A DNA stretch of 64,000 nt from Cristatella mucedo (GCA_009760855.2 WPIO01000058.1:1400001-1464000), one strand, 5' to 3'; positions 1 through 24,889 are shown, numbered from the stretch's first letter. Program-made: numbers and translations. Notes: generated by a model not told the origin, from the sequence alone.

Positions 1-300
1 AGCCTGGAACTCCCTCCCGACTTGCGTCAGAACATCCCCTAACTTGACCACATTTAAAAAGTACTTAACATACACATATTTACGACAGAATTTAGTGGGT
101 GACTGTGATTCGTCCTTCATGTGCATATGCATGCTGACACTGCATGCTGCCACTTACCACATTTGCATGCTGAAATGTGCATGTCACCGCTAACCATGTT
201 ATTCAAGTTGTTTGTTAATCAAGCATGCTATTTTATTACTCGCCATTTAATTGCATTTCCCTTTGCAGCAAATGTAAAGCACCTAATGTAATGTAATGTA
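1..300 (+). mobile_element. 3' end of a CR1/L2-like LINE
   Basis: The opening bases match the C-terminal coding end and 3' UTR of the LINE family seen at 8,885-9,200 and 27,245-27,420 (the 'AWNSLP..VRTS' segment followed by a UTR rich in ctgacactg and catgctgcca). The copy is cut by the window edge. It ends near 297 in a short taatg repeat. Seen by comparing copies within the window; the family name is inferred from reverse-transcriptase motifs in the longer copy. Confidence 0.6.
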
Positions 301-343
301 TCTCCGTCAGTAACTCCACAAAGTCATAAAGACCATGTGGGTG

Positions 344-770
344 TTACGCAGGAGAGTTTTGTATAGCGCACTCACAGCCTAAGCGGCTTTCGGTACGCAT
401 TCGGTAGCCAACAGACTTCGTCTCACGCAACAGAGAGAAAGTGGGAAGCATAGCAGAGTTAGGAGAGCAGTTGAGGTAGTGAGTAGCATATAAGTAGCAG
501 TTCAGGACCGCTGAAAAAGATGTGCCATAGTCGGCAGTTGGAGAGTAGATGTCGTTGCGTAAGAATTGTGGAAGCGAGCTCCACAGTCTAGTACCTGCAG
601 AGCTAAAGCTTCTGTCGCCAACTGTCTTTAAGCGGAGGAATGGGACAGCTAATTTATTGTCCACACAGGACCTGAGGGCACGCACAGGTTGAAACTGATG
701 CAGCAGTTCAGCTAGGTACGAAGGAGCCAAGCCGTGGCGGGCCTTGTGGGTCAGCGTAAGAACTACAAAG
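344..770 (-). pseudogene. LINE ORF2 C-terminal relic
   Basis: The minus strand reads a 128-codon open stretch containing the typical post-RT end of L2-like ORF2 proteins (a LAPSYLAELL segment, then RSFSSAGTRLWSSLPQFLRND). A second copy of the same segment lies at 27,425-27,790 on the minus strand. Only the tail survives, so this is a dead 5'-truncated copy. Confidence 0.6.
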
Positions 771-827
771 AGATTGAGTTCTCTGAGGGCGCTTTATCAA
801 GTGCTTTATTATTATTATTATTATTAA
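765..827 (+). repeat. LINE 3' tail with (ATT)n
   Basis: The conserved tail gagattgagttctctgagg is followed by gcgctttatcaagtgc and an ATT microsatellite. The same tail occurs near 5,410, 21,905 and 55,605 on plus and near 26,150 and 63,375 on minus, which marks it as the shared 3' terminus of the local LINE family. Confidence 0.65.
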
Positions 828-829
828 CC

Positions 830-3420
830 TTCTTCAGCGTAGGGGACACATCTGGCTTTGTTAACTAGCCTTGCAGTCATATTTATCACCAGCTGCAGTA
901 GACCGGTGGCTTTTACTGGTAACCCAGCCGAAGACATTTGCAAAAATCTAGCTGAGACAGAACGAGGGAGCTAGATTAATGTTTTGTCAGCCACCATTGT
1001 AGACAGTTCCTAATCTTATATCGGTATTAGACGCAATGGCTAGCAGTGGAGGCAGCCTTCTTAATGAAACTTTCAAAATTAATGCAGACAGCGGTCAAAG
1101 ATGACACCTACATTTCGAGCGAAAGGTGAGTGTAGCACAATGGCATTAACTATTAGACGAGCAGAGCCTTCTAGTCCAGCCAGACGCTTGGGTATATTAA
1201 GGAAATTTGCCGTCATTCGGGATCAGCCGTCTGCAAGGCGAACATAAAGTTGATCAGTCGCCGCAGCAAATTCAGACGGTTTAAACTGTAACTACACATC
1301 AGCATCGTCAGCATAAAAGTGGTAGCCGATTCCATGAGTCCGAATCATTTTCCCCAGAGTTCCTGTAAAAAATAGTCGTTGGTTACATGGAGGAGAGCAG
1401 TTTCAGTGGCGTATTGTAGCCTGAATCTCAACAAAAGTTGATCTGACAAATTATTATTTTAAATGCGTGCTACAATAAGGGAGACTTGGCAATAGTTTGC
1501 AAAGCCTCTGAATCTAATCTATTCTTCTACGTGTCAGTCTACCAATGGCCGATTGGAGGGACTTTGGTACGACCCAACTATCCAGAGAAGAATTACAAAT
1601 CTCGGTTATGATTGGGCCAATTTTCTCAGCCAGTGAAGACCGGTGAGGCGATTGTATAGGGTCTTCAGGAGATGAGCTCTTGATTATTAGAATTCAATGA
1701 GTTAGCTGAATTGCGTTCAGAAACGATGAATCGATCGCATGTGTTATACTAAATATTATATTTACATTTACTGGTAAAAGATTTATTCTTGACATCGCAA
1801 TAAATTAGCCTCTCTGACTTGGGTATGTATCGGAGTTTTTCATGCCATCTACCTACCTTTATTCCTGAATAAACTAGCAGGTACTGTTAAATTTATATTC
1901 TTTCATTGGAAGCCAAGGTACCTGGTCTAGTTCGGCCCTTCCAGATTCAAAAACAGCAAAGACGACTGAGGCAGTATGACTCGATACATTTTAGCGTCTG
2001 GGTAAATCTGCAACAGATCTGCTGCTTTTCAGCCGAGCCCCTGAACACGGCATCAAATGTTGATTCAAATCCTAGCCGCGAGAAACGCAACGGGTCAAAC
2101 ATTTATCAAACTAGTGGAGTGATTGCATACTTACTCTACTTTTAGCCATGCATAGATCGCGCATTGCGATGCATTTAGCGGCTATATTAGCGAAGTGAGA
2201 GCACATTATCAAAGTAAATCGTCTCTAAAACCACATTTGGTGGCTACTAGCGGCTTTGCAGGAAATAATAATTGCGGAGCGAAAAAGATGGTTTGACTCC
2301 TGCGTGAGAAAATTCACATTACGAGGTCACGAAAGTATGTCAAGCCAGTAACGTGATATTGGCAGGGTTCGGACACATCAAATGTAGTTTTGAAAGTTTT
2401 TTCATGCCGCTTGTTTCTTCGGTCATAACAGTAGCGTATCGTCGCTCCCGTGTCGCTGTGAAAATCGTCCACGAATTCGGCTGATACGTCGATTGCTAAT
2501 ATGACCACAGATACGTTCTGTTTTACTTGAAAAAAGCTATTGACTCGCATGCGTCCGACGTGAAAGGAAAGTTTGAAATGGCATTCAGTTGCCATTTACG
2601 CGATAGCTGCTACTTTGGACGTTACTTAAATGTCATCACGTAACTATTTATTCTAAGCAATAGCTGCCATATGGGCGGGCACTATGCAATTACACCAACT
2701 CACAGCTCCTCCAGGAAAGCAAACAGCGGTCAGTCGAGTAAATATTTTCAGCATTCCATGTCGCATATACAAGGAGGACTAAAACAGAGCCGACTCATTT
2801 GACTCGCATTAGTCCGAAGGGAAGTTCCTAGGATGCCCGATGCTTCTTTTCCATTTAAGGTAGTGTGTGCTCGCTCTGGTTTTGCATTTCCGCAGTTGCC
2901 GTGCATATAGATTGACAAGCTTTTACGATATTAGGTTTCCATTGAATCTAGTGAACCATGTGGTTCTCTAACAGATCGCTTCTTGAGGTTCTTGGTCAGA
3001 GCTATAGACAAGATCGGGGAGTCTAACCCTAACGTAGCAGCTTCCTGGATCATTTTCCCCATGAATTTTGCCCACCGGACTTTGCTGCCCCTACCATAGT
3101 TCCTCGCACTACATCAATGTATACATTCAAGCCTGGTTTCTAGAGCCTCATTTCGAAGTTTATCTCTCAGTCTGAGATGATGAAGATTCCTTCTGGTCAC
3201 TACATCCACTGTAATACTTCTAAAACGCATAGATTTTCTGTCCTTCTGCATGTATAGCTTAAAGACAGGTTCCATAACCTCAGGTCTGGTTACAGCATCT
3301 TTCGAAGAGGCCGTTGTTAGGCGACCGATTAAGAGGGTAATGCTAAACCAGGATCACTTATGCAACTTCTACCCTAATTTTCATCTGCTTATTCTATCAA
3401 AGACACAAGACGAGTAGGGG
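830..3420. other. No recognised gene
   Basis: Read on both strands. The longest open stretches (1,906-2,145 plus and 2,314-2,595 minus) show no motif I recognise and no convincing exon borders. Probably intergenic DNA and old unrecognisable repeats. Confidence 0.5.
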
Positions 3421-3429
3421 ACTCGTGCT

Positions 3430-3645
3430 TGCTGCCCCTGTGTATGCTACCACTAACCATATTTTACATGCTGACACTGTGTTGCCCCTTTAACCATGTT
3501 TTGTTTAATGACATTGTACAGGTCAACACTAACCATTCGATCATGCCTCCTGTACAGCATGGGTAAAGTGCGTAGAAAGAGATACAATTCTATGAGGGAA
3601 CCACACAAAAGTAATAATAATAATATTATTATTATTATTACCAGC
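3430..3645 (+). repeat. LINE 3' UTR and tail fragment
   Basis: It contains the ctgacactgtg and taaccat motifs of the LINE 3' UTR, a degenerate agaaagagatac..tctatgaggg tail and a terminal (AAT/ATT)n tract. It resembles 9,005-9,230 but is more diverged. Confidence 0.5.
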
Positions 3646-3649
3646 TAAA

Positions 3650-4760
3650 CTCTTACATCAAAACTAAAAACCTAGCAAGTAGGTTCCAGTCAGTTATTAG
3701 AGCTAATCGCACAAAAGTGTCAGTACTACTGCGTCTGTACAAAGATCTTCTCAATATTGCAGACTTAGGTAGAGCCTCTTCACTTGTTTTGCGGTAATTT
3801 TCTGCAGCGTTTGATGGTATTGATTATTAATGCCTTCTCGAGCGTCTAATCGTCTCGCCTAGGTATCATGAATACTTTAATAATACAGTGGTTTGGGTCA
3901 TATCTTAGTCAGATATTAGATGTTTAAGGTCGTCCAGTGAGCCTTTAAAATACATATGGTATCCCAGGACTCTGCTCTAGATCTATTTCTTACAGCGTAT
4001 TCTTTCCCTTGTACTTACATGATTACCAGGCACAATCTAGGATTTAGTTCTAATGAAGATCTCAAAATTTCTGCTCTCTCATAGGCTGCACTGCTACCAT
4101 TCGTGTTTGGAAGCGAATTTTATAAATTTTAATGACAATGCAAAAATTAATTGCTATGGGCTAACACCGTGTCAGTCTGAACTGGAATAAATAACCCTTA
4201 AAATGGGCTCAGCCAGCATATTGTAAGTTTTCCTATATGTAATCAGGGAGGCCCATTTCAAATGTCCTTTAAATAGACAGCCACATTATTTTTACAGTGA
4301 AGCATGCCTACTTCGGCGACTTTATTATGTAAAAACATAAACTTTGCCTTTTTAAGGATTCCACAGCCAATCTGGTCAAAACAATCGCTTCATCTCGTCG
4401 AGATTTTTTGAACTCATAATAGGCAGGTCAACCTGACAGTGCAATGTGAGGCATACAGCTGGTGCAAAACCTTTGCAAATAGGCTTTTCTATCGTTGACG
4501 TTGGAACTACTGTAGTGCACAAATTCTTACTGGTCTCTGCTAACACCCCATCAAGCAGTGTATCAACGTAAATAACCGTTCGTTCAACTTTAGCTCCTGT
4601 CATTCTCTTGCCCCAACATTTCTACCGGAAATGCTTTCCAGGTTTCTCACCGCACCATTCGCTCCTCTGACTCTCGTCGTTTGGTTTTATCTCTTAGAAA
4701 GCCTCAATTGCTTAGAGACCCACCTTAATTTCCTATGCGCCTAAACCCCAGATCTCACTC
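3650..4760 (+). pseudogene. Degenerate LINE reverse-transcriptase relic
   Basis: Shares stretches with 7,735-8,800: 'ttccagtca.ttattagagctaatcgc' near 3,690, the AAFD catalytic neighbourhood near 3,808 and a C-terminal segment near 4,430-4,500. Stops and shifts break every frame. An old copy of the same family as the longer element at 6.93-9.23 kb. Confidence 0.5.
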
Positions 4761-5059
4761 TTTGCTTTCGTCATGACATACCCTGATTTAAGGAAATTTT
4801 AATGGAAACTGAGCTATAATCCCACCAGCTCCTGGTTAGGACCATGCGAATTGTCCTTTGAATTGCGAGTTTTTGAAATGTTGAAATTTGATAAGTTTCG
4901 CTACCCAGTCGGCATGCTTCGTTAAGAGGACACGTAAAGTGCCGAAAATAAAATTCGATTAAAATATAAGAATAATAACAACAAGATAAGAACATTGGTA
5001 TAGCTCCGGCAGAGAACTCAATTTCTATGTAGGCAATTTAAATTTGCTGCAAATTAAGA

Positions 5060-5475
5060 GCGATCGATTGATTAGTGGTAGCATGCTCAAAAGACAACAA
5101 TAATAACATAATTAAAGGTGACCTGCACAGGGCAGCATGCACGTACGGTTAATGGCAGCATGCACAGTGTCATTACACATAATCACATTAAGGATGAATC
5201 ACAGAGACCCACTATCTTGATACATTAGCTATCAATGTCTTAGCATTTTTATGTAGACTATCTAGCTTAATAATTTTATTTCATTAGGATACAAGCATGC
5301 CAGAGTAACGATCGGTATAAAATCATTGTACAGTGTTAATCATGTTTATCAACATGATATTACTCACCATTCCATCGCGCTTCCGTTTGCAGCAAATTTG
5401 AAGCACCTAGAAAGAGATTGAGTTCTCTGAGGGCGCTTTATCAAGTGCATTTTTATTATTACAACTAATATTATA
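5060..5475. repeat. Juxtaposed LINE 3' end fragments in opposite orientation
   Basis: 5,070-5,210 is the reverse complement of the LINE 3' UTR (gcagcatgcacagtgtcat, gaatcacagagacccact). 5,300-5,460 is the same family in plus orientation, ending in the ttgagttctctgagggcgct tail and an ATT tract. Two insertions or an inverted rearrangement. Confidence 0.5.
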
Positions 5476-5479
5476 TAAC

Positions 5480-6920
5480 GAGCTACCTAAAGCAAAAAAG
5501 CTGCGGGAGACTGCATCTGTTACATCTTCAATTTGAAATAAGAGGAGCTCGATGGCTGTTGAGTAAGGAAGGTCAGCTGTGCAGCAAAGGCAGCTGGCTA
5601 TGAATGACGTACGTATTTTCTTATGGCGATGATCGTGCTAATGCAAAGCAGTTAAAATCATTCCATAATGAGAGGATTTTTCCTTCTGCACCCGTGAGTG
5701 TACACGAGGTGATCCCAAGAATCAAGTTTGCCAAATAAGTTCTTTGCATTACGAACAGTCACATTATTCCCACTGTCGCGAATGTACAACAATCGGACTG
5801 CCATTCGCCGCAGCTAGCACGTGCACAACGACCGTTGCTTTGTCACTCACTCAAGCATTTCGCTCTTGGTCAGGACTGAGGCGATGCCTCGCGATTTGTT
5901 ACTGCCAATTGCTGGTCAGAGCGCTACTAAAAGAGGCAGCCGTTGGCGTTCTAGGGGACAATGGACCGCCTGCCCTCCCCGTCCGCCCCACTCCTACCAT
6001 GCATCGTCCCACCCCGCACCACCCAGCCCCCTGCTTGTGTCACATCGCTGCTCGTATGACAGCGGCAATGCTCTACGCAGGGAGGGCACCGACCCGTGGC
6101 CGGTAGGATATTGGGTTATTGCGAAGCTATTTTTGTCTTCAGTCAGTCGATTGATTGAGGAATGAGCAGCTTCGAAGTTTAACGAGGCAATTCTCATGAG
6201 CAGGTGCGTGATATGCAAAATGCCTAGAGTCCAGCTGCTTCCGGTAGCAAAGTGCTCAAACTGTGCATGCGGTAGCTAGTCATTTAACACATCTCCTTTA
6301 AAGCACATTTAAAGTGTATAGACAGAGATCTATAGCACTTAACATTTTTATTAGTTTTGTGTTTAGCAGCATCGTCTACCTCAGCCATTACGAGTAACTG
6401 TGACAGCAAGCTCAGGGGTATAGGCATTCAGGAAATAACAACTGACTGATAGGGAAGTGACAAAAGGTATTGCCAGCGCCAGTGCCACAGTGCGAGGAGT
6501 AACCGAAAACATGTACGGTACAAGCAGATGAGCAACTCACTTGAAACGGCTAGCTGCAGGTGAGAATGCTATCTCGACTGAAGGTGCTATCGCAAGGCCC
6601 AGTAATTTTTTGTACAAGTAGGCCCAAACATGTTTTTTCAGCGGTCCGATAAATCCACTATCGCCCTGCAGTCAGATAGATAAGTGCCTTGGTGGCTGCC
6701 CTGTTGTGTAGAGTCCACTAAATCAATTGACCGAACACAGCACACGAAAAGGCGTGTGTGTGTACCAGTGATGATACCAGCAGAAAAATAATATGGTAAT
6801 CAGCTGCGAATCCAATTGTTCTAGTTTTCACGACTGAGTCTTGGGTCCCACGAAATGCCTTCGGTGGATAGGGCTAGAGGGTAGATAGGGATATCTGCTT
6901 CGCATCTGCTGCTCAATCCC
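5480..6920. other. No recognised gene
   Basis: A C-rich stretch lies at about 5,965-6,045 and produces overlapping long frames (5,744-6,165 plus) without domain signal. No repeat or exon recognised. Confidence 0.45.
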
Positions 6921-6929
6921 CTTCCAGCT

Positions 6930-9230
6930 CGTCATCCTTGGTACATTGCTACAACACGACACTAGCTGACATGCTCGACGAGTTTGCACCCCTGACTAAA
7001 CGAACTGCGCCCTTCCCCTGATGGCTTATGGCTTACCACAGACATTAAACTGGCTAGGTGTACTAAGCACAAGCTTGAAGAATTCAACAAGGGAAGGACT
7101 AACTGTCCACCGAAAGGCATACAAGCACTACAGTAGATCTTACTCATCGAACCTAGCAGAGGCCAAATCTAGCTTTTATGTCAAAATTGTTGAATTACAG
7201 ATACGCAATCAAAAAATGCTGATGTCGAAAATCAACCGTCTTACTAACCGCTCCCGGGTTAGCTCCTTACCTAGTAATCCCTATGATGATCTAGCCGATT
7301 CATATCACTTGCTTCTTTGTTAACAAGATACACAAGATCAAGGAGTCCTTCCTTAAGATGGCAACAATCCCCCCTGGGATCGTGTCCCTCAATTTAATGC
7401 AGCAGCTCGATATCTATGTTCAAGGAGGTCGCTAGTGATCTCGTCCCGAAGTTTATATCCCAGTCAAAGAAGACAGCTAGTCCTCAGGATCCAATTCCAA
7501 CTGTCATGCTTCTACGATGCATTGACCTGCTGCTGCCATGCATAACAAACATCATATATATGTCATTAGCCTTAGGTCATATCCTAACACCTTTCAAAAA
7601 AGCTGTCAGGCCACTGCTCAAGAAAGCAGCACTAGACCAAGAGAACTTGAGCAACTTCCCCCGATCTCCCTTCTACTGTTCCTATCAAAGACACTCAAAC
7701 GAGTCGTGGCAGACCACCTGAACTCGCATATTAAAACTTCAAACTTTGCTTGTAAGTTCCAGTCTAGTTTTAGAGCTAATCGCTCCACAGAGTCAGCATT
7801 ACTTTCGGTGCATAACAACCTACTTAGATACAGACTTAGGTAGAGTATCTATGCTTTTTTTGCTCGATACTTCTGCAGCTTTTGATACTATCGATCGCCA
7901 AGTCCTTCTTGAGCGCCTCTCATCTCGACTGGGCATCACTGGCACTGCATTGCAATGGTTCATGACCTCTCTCAGTGGGAGACTCCAGAGTATTAATGTG
8001 AATGGACAAAGATCATTTGACGTACCTCTGAAATATAGGGTAACTCAGGAATCTTTGTTTGGTTCCTTTCTTCTCACGGGTCTTCTCTTCCTCTTGCCGA
8101 TGTGATTTGCAGGTACAATCTAGGCTTCCACTGCTTTGCAGATGACACTCAGTTGTACCTTTGTTTTCATCCCTCCCAGGTCTCTAGCACGTGGAATTCT
8201 CTCAACTCCCTCGCTGCATATATTGATGACATCTGCACATATATGGCAGCAAACTTTCTTTATTTGAATGATGATAAAACCAACTTTATAGTTATTCACA
8301 AACCAAGTGAAATTCAGAAATGGAAAAGGCTTAGACTCAAAATTGGCTCTGCCAGCATATCTCCTGTTGAATCAGCTCGAAATCTAGGTGTCATGTTCTA
8401 AAGTGACCTTTCATTGGACGACCAGATCAGCTCCACTGTCAAGTCAGCCTACTTTCAGCTAGATAACATTGTTAAAATTTGGGCTTGTTTGGGCAGATTC
8501 AAGATCTAAATTGGTCCATACATTTGTGACATCCCGTCTTGACCTCTGTAAGTCACTGCTTGCTGGTCTACCGGTCTGCTCACTCAGGTGCTTACAGCTG
8601 GTGCCAAACTCTGCAGTTAGGCTTGTCTGTTGTGGGCGTCGTAGTTGCCACATCTCACCACTTCTCGCTAAATTGCACAGACTCCCAATCAAGCACAGCA
8701 CCGAATTCAAGGTTTTGTTTTTATTCACTTTTAGGTCTCTTCATTTTCTGGCTCCAGACTACTTACCAGATCTACTGCCACACAAGGCTAAACATTGTAC
8801 CACCTGCTTTTTTTGAATCTAATTGCTTACTTATACCCCATTAAAACCTCAAAACCTTTGGAGAGTCTATAGTTCGTATGCTCCCTAAGCCTGGAACTTA
8901 CTCCCGAAGTGCGTTACGGCATCTCTTTACTTGACCACATTTAAAAAGAAACTAAACACATCTATTTATCACAGCATTCAGTCGGTCCCTCCGATGAGCC
9001 CTTTATGTGCTTATGGGTGCTGACACTGTGAATGCTGCCACTCGCCACACGTGCATGCTGACCCTGAGCATATCACCCCTAACCATATCATTCTTTTTGT
9101 TTATTGAGCATCATACCACTAATCATATCGATCGTTCTTCTTTTGCGGCAAATGTAATGTGCCTGGATAGATTGAGTTCTTTGAGGGTGCTATATCAAAT
9201 ATATTAATAAGAATAATAATAATATTATTT
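6930..9230 (+). mobile_element. CR1/L2-like LINE copy, defective
   Basis: The most complete retrotransposon in the window. In order: an endonuclease-RT linker near 6,940-7,320 (LADMLDEFAPLTKR-like, later DDLADSYH), reverse transcriptase at 7,480-8,400 with FLLDTSAAFDTID (first catalytic Asp), a damaged PQGS region near 8,045, the FADDTQLYL motif near 8,137 and RNLGVMF near 8,383, then the post-RT tail to 8,870 and a 3' UTR ending in the conserved tail and an AAT-rich tract at 9,205-9,230. The reading frame shifts several times, so it cannot be autonomous. The 5' end, including most of the endonuclease domain, is missing. Confidence 0.8.
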
Positions 9231-9599
9231 AAGAGAAGATTATTGATATGACAGGAATGGCCCTCGTTAGTAAGATTAGTGGTAAAATTGGCGAGAAATG
9301 TATGCTACTCTGGAGCCGTATCCATATCTATTCGTAGCGACGTGTTTTCAGCGACATTAACAATACTGCAATGTCCCGCACGTAACAACTTTGAGATGGC
9401 TGCAGACTTTGAACTGGAGCCGGGTTTTCAGCAAGCCAATATAAGAAGCCACGAAAATATTAATGACAAGACCTGTGCAGAATACTCTAAGAAAATTAAT
9501 TATGTTTCCATGCCCTTCACCCATGATGGAAAGGAAGAATATCGATGGTTAGTGATAAAACCCACAATATCAGCAGGCATCGGCACACATTATTCTCTC

Positions 9600-9725
9600 T
9601 GGTTTGGCCCAGGGGTTAAGGTACTCACCTTTAATGACCGTGGTTGTGGGCTCAAGCCCCTTGAGATTTGTAAAGCAAGTGGACAGAGAGTCAGTTTACT
9701 TGGAGTGCTGTACACATGATATCTA
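9600..9725 (+). repeat. tRNA-headed SINE
   Basis: Starts with tggtttggcccaggggttaa and carries a B-box-like tgggctcaagcccc, resembling the copies at 20.9 and 24.8 kb. The LINE-like tail is degenerate and replaced by an ATCT/ATAT-rich end. Confidence 0.55.
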
Positions 9726-9769
9726 TATATCTATGTATATCTATTTATATTTAAATGACAATTCGCACG

Positions 9770-10060
9770 ACCAAATAAATGCGGCGAGAAATGGGTGGGT
9801 AATAGCTTCTTTTTTAACATAGTCACATCAGATGTCTTTGCGTCAGATGGTGGTGAGTTCCAGGCTTTACGAGAATAGAAACTCAAGTCTGGGCCTCTAA
9901 AGGATTTGAGATAGGTTAGAGGTGCGCTTAAGTTACCAGAGTCGGATGAGCTGGCTGTACGATGCATAGCCTGATTAGGAAGTTGGTTAGATAGGTAGGC
10001 TAAAGTAATATAATCAAGGAACCTACAAGAGAGTCGCACACAATTTAACTAGGTAGACTG
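9770..10060 (-). pseudogene. LINE ORF2 C-terminal relic
   Basis: The minus-strand reading contains NLSAPLTYLKSF then a SFYSRKAWNSPPSDAKTS-like block, the diagnostic post-RT end of this class. It is a different subfamily from the copy at 6.93-9.23 kb. No catalytic region is present nearby. Confidence 0.5.
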
Positions 10061-10329
10061 TTAGATAGGGATCTGGTTGATGAGAAGTGGTTAGAGTGGC
10101 TATTGCGACCATCGCGATAGACAAGATCAACTGCTGCTATAAGATCCAGGAAAACAAACAGAGAGACTCAACCTTACACGTCTTTCTTGAAAAGTTCCTC
10201 CAGGCTCGCCACTGTGCCAACTCTGTTGAGTCTTTAGCTCTAAACAGGAGGTTTGAAGTATTGATACAAGATTTTTAATGGTCTGTTACGTTTGTTACAG
10301 TGTCTTTGTTAGCAAAGGCATTAGGGAGG

Positions 10330-11555
10330 CTGGGCGGATGTTGCTTCTTAAGTTATCGTGGTCTAGCGTTACCCTCGGAATGACTCGCTCTGAAAACAGC
10401 TTTTTTGAAGGATCCAGGTTGACGACCCTCGGATAAGGACGTATCCATTTTGTTAGCCATACATGTTAGTAGCAACTCTATCCGTATCAGAAGGAGGGCA
10501 TACAGGGTATGAGGTCTATTTGGCTAGTAGTCTCGTTAGACTGGAAATGAGCTTAAATTAAGGTAGACAAGACTATTTTTGACAACGCGATGCAATGGAT
10601 GAACGTGACAAGTTCTGTGTCGGACTCGCACGTGCTTAGGCACATGAAGATATGCTCTTACTTGCATTTCGCGCGTACTAATCGCAAGGATTTCGTTTTG
10701 AGGTCGGTTGGTTACGGTGTCTATTGACAGAGAAGTCCAGCTAAACGCCATTCGCGTGTCTCCAGTTAGTCCAATGCTGACCATCTGATTCGTGAATGGT
10801 TTTGCTGACGAATGGAAGGCTAGCTCGAAGCCGCGACCGTTATCACCCGATAAAGATGAACAAACGACAGTGACACAGCGACAACTGTAACGAAGACATC
10901 TGAAGAATACATCTACGGCGATTTACGTATCTCGAAGCATAGCGAGGTAGCGAATGCCAAATGCTCTCGCCTACCGTAGTTTATGGTCGTGTCATGGCTC
11001 CATAATTATCCTGGTCGAGATTGGCCTTGATTTAGTAAGCAGCATCGAGACATCGATCGTAAGTGAGACTCGCCGTTGGCAATACTGTAACTGCCTAGGT
11101 AGTATTTTTCCCCCATTGGAATTATTAGGAACGGTCAACGTCCAAATCTATCGCAAGGAGGCGTTACACGACGAAGTAATCAATATACTCGGTCAGTTGA
11201 GCCCGAGGCTCGGAACATGAACGTGTCGAGTTGCGGTTTAGGCATCGCAAACGAGTTGTTGTGCTTGCATGAGTTGCTGGTGCCGGACATCTGTTACCTG
11301 TATCCGTTTTTACTCTGCTCTACTCTATTGATGTGGGATTCGTTGTATCAAGGTACGGTCGCTCTTGATGGTTGGTGTCGCATGCCGTTGTCGTCTACGT
11401 ACGTGGTTTTGTTGTTTATACTCCTTCAATTGATATGCACTCGATTCATAGCGGCCACCTGAACTGGTATTTGCCGCCTAGGACCAATTATGCGAAAACC
11501 GAAGCAGTGCATTTGTAATGTCGCATGTTTTTGGTCAAATAAACCAACGCGTTTG
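10330..11555. other. No recognised gene
   Basis: Open stretches at 10,536-10,784 (minus), 10,954-11,220 and 11,217-11,462 (plus) have no recognisable domain. Could include unrecognised exons; nothing supports one. Confidence 0.4.
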
Positions 11556-11557
11556 AC

Positions 11558-11559
<2 letters not shown>

Positions 11560-11631
<72 letters not shown>
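11560..11631 (+). repeat. (CA)n microsatellite
   Basis: Uninterrupted CA dinucleotide run followed by a short TA run. The Thr-His and Cys-Val open frames here are artefacts. Confidence 0.95.
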
Positions 11632-11632
<1 letters not shown>

Positions 11633-12249
11633 TATATATATAATAGCATGGCCCATCTGCCCGCTGAGCTTATTTGGTGGTTAGTCACCGAGGAGCAAGC
11701 TAGGACCTTTTCTTAGTCAGGGTCCAATTTGTGGTCCAATAATCACAAAGGCTTTTCATCAGTACACAGGTCGAGCCGTTTGCTGCTGCCGCCGAGCGGC
11801 CATTCAGTCTGAGACCTGTCTAACAGCACTTGCTTGCCCCTAGAAAACCCAGGTTCTTTTCCAGTGGCAAAGAGGTCTTAGCCAAGTTTTTCAACACAAG
11901 TCGTAGCGATCCGTGCTCGACGACGCAATTGATCTCTGTAGACGTGGTCGCTGGTGGGGAAACGCGAGACGCAGCGCGACTGCACGACCGGACCCGACGA
12001 AGGACACCCAGTGAAAACTCTTCTTCATTCGCAAGACAACGGGAGCTAGCTACCTTCCCGATGTGGGCGGCGGGCAGATCGTGCTTTATCTAGATTTTTT
12101 ACTCGACGCAGCTCGCTCGCTGCACCTACGAAAGTTGGCTGGCGTTATCTGTCGCTCAACCGTAAAATCCACCCACCTCCGGTTTTCCTCACGTGACCAA
12201 CTGAAGCGACAAACTGCCGGTGGGTCTCGCATCCACGTGCTGCAGCAGA

Positions 12250-23491
<11,242 letters not shown>

Positions 23492-23714
23492 GTGTATACA
23501 AATTTGCTTGACGACAACCATTGGTTTTCCAAACAGTTGACCAACCGGGGAAACGACATCGTCTCTCATCCAGCACTTTTTATTTTGCCTTTATGGCTTG
23601 CACAAGCTGGGAGAAATTGAAAGCAGTAGCTTCGACGTACAAATCTGCTTCAAGTAACGTCATTTCAACTCGTAAGGCTAAATTTAGATTACGCACTAAA
23701 GAAAAACTGGGTTA

Positions 23715-23810
23715 GAGCCTAGCCAAGAGGTACTCGACCTTCGCGACCAAGGTCGGTGGTTCGAGTCTTCCAGCACATAATATTTTATTGCCCGTTGGGA
23801 AGATATATAT
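23715..23810 (+). repeat. tRNA-like SINE fragment
   Basis: agcctagccaagaggtactc, then ggtcggtggttcgagtcttc and an AT-rich end. Resembles the second SINE family, also seen on minus at 16.8 kb. Confidence 0.45.
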
Positions 23811-24754
23811 ACAGGAGCCTGATGGATTAGCCGAACATTAATTTGTGTCGAGAGTGGTTTCCTCAACTCCAGCTTAAATGGCTGCTATCCTAGGTTGACT
23901 CAGCATCACTATAGCAATCGCCCTTCTACGTTTATTTCTTAGAACAGAGTAGTTCTGCGTTTGCACCGTGTTTTTGCTCGCGTAGTCAGATCCTTGAAAG
24001 TTTCCATCCACGTAAAAGTGCAGGATCATTTCAGTAAATCCCTGATATTTGCACGGATATGACTTATTGAAAGACAACTTGCAATTAAAAACTGTCGTCG
24101 CAGTTCGGACCAAAAGCGTTGGAATAAAGATATAGCAAATTTGTATGCTTCAAACATGATTGCATATGTACCAGCACATCTCACTGCTGAGTATGAGCCT
24201 ACATGTTGCTATTAAATATTAGTATTCCACAGCGTACACTACCTTCCCAAAAATGCATTGCGTCCTCGACGGATCAGATCTAGTGGCAGCACTGGAGCAA
24301 CAACGTACTTCCGCTTCAGCACCGATTATTGCTTTCCGGAAAGGCTAGCCACTTATCGGTAAAGCATGACTCGCAAGCATGTTATTCTAGACTATTGCTT
24401 ATACTCATAATTTCAGCCATGTACTGTATAATAAGTAAAAATTATCTCAAGACATCAAACGGGATAAATTTTGATTGTAGCTTTAATACATTAGAACCGC
24501 TACCCAGAATAATGCCACCGACAGTAATGCCTGGCTGCTGGCTGTTAGTAGTCCGTGAAGCAATCAGCTTCATAAAAAGCCTCGTCTTCCACACTTGTAA
24601 ACTTAAACTTTAAAAATGAGCATTGTTATATTTAAAGGCGCATATAGCACACATTAATAGACGAACGCTGTTGAAGTCAGGAGCATATTAATTATAACAC
24701 AAATTCTTAGAATATGGTCGCGCGTTACTCTTTAGTTAAAATAATGAGTCATTT

Positions 24755-24885
24755 GCTATGGGCCAGCGGTTAGGGTGCTCACCCCCGACCAAGGTCTGGC
24801 TGAGGTCATGGGCTCGAGCCCGGAGGCATATGTGAAGCGCCTGAATAGAGATTAGGTTCTCTTGGGACGCTATATAAATGAATTT
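24755..24885 (+). repeat. tRNA-headed SINE with LINE-like tail
   Basis: Same family as 20,895-21,030: gccagcggttagggtgctca, gggctcgagcccgg, then gcgcctgaatagagattagg and a degenerate tail running straight into an AAATAT satellite. Confidence 0.7.
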
Positions 24886-24889
24886 AATA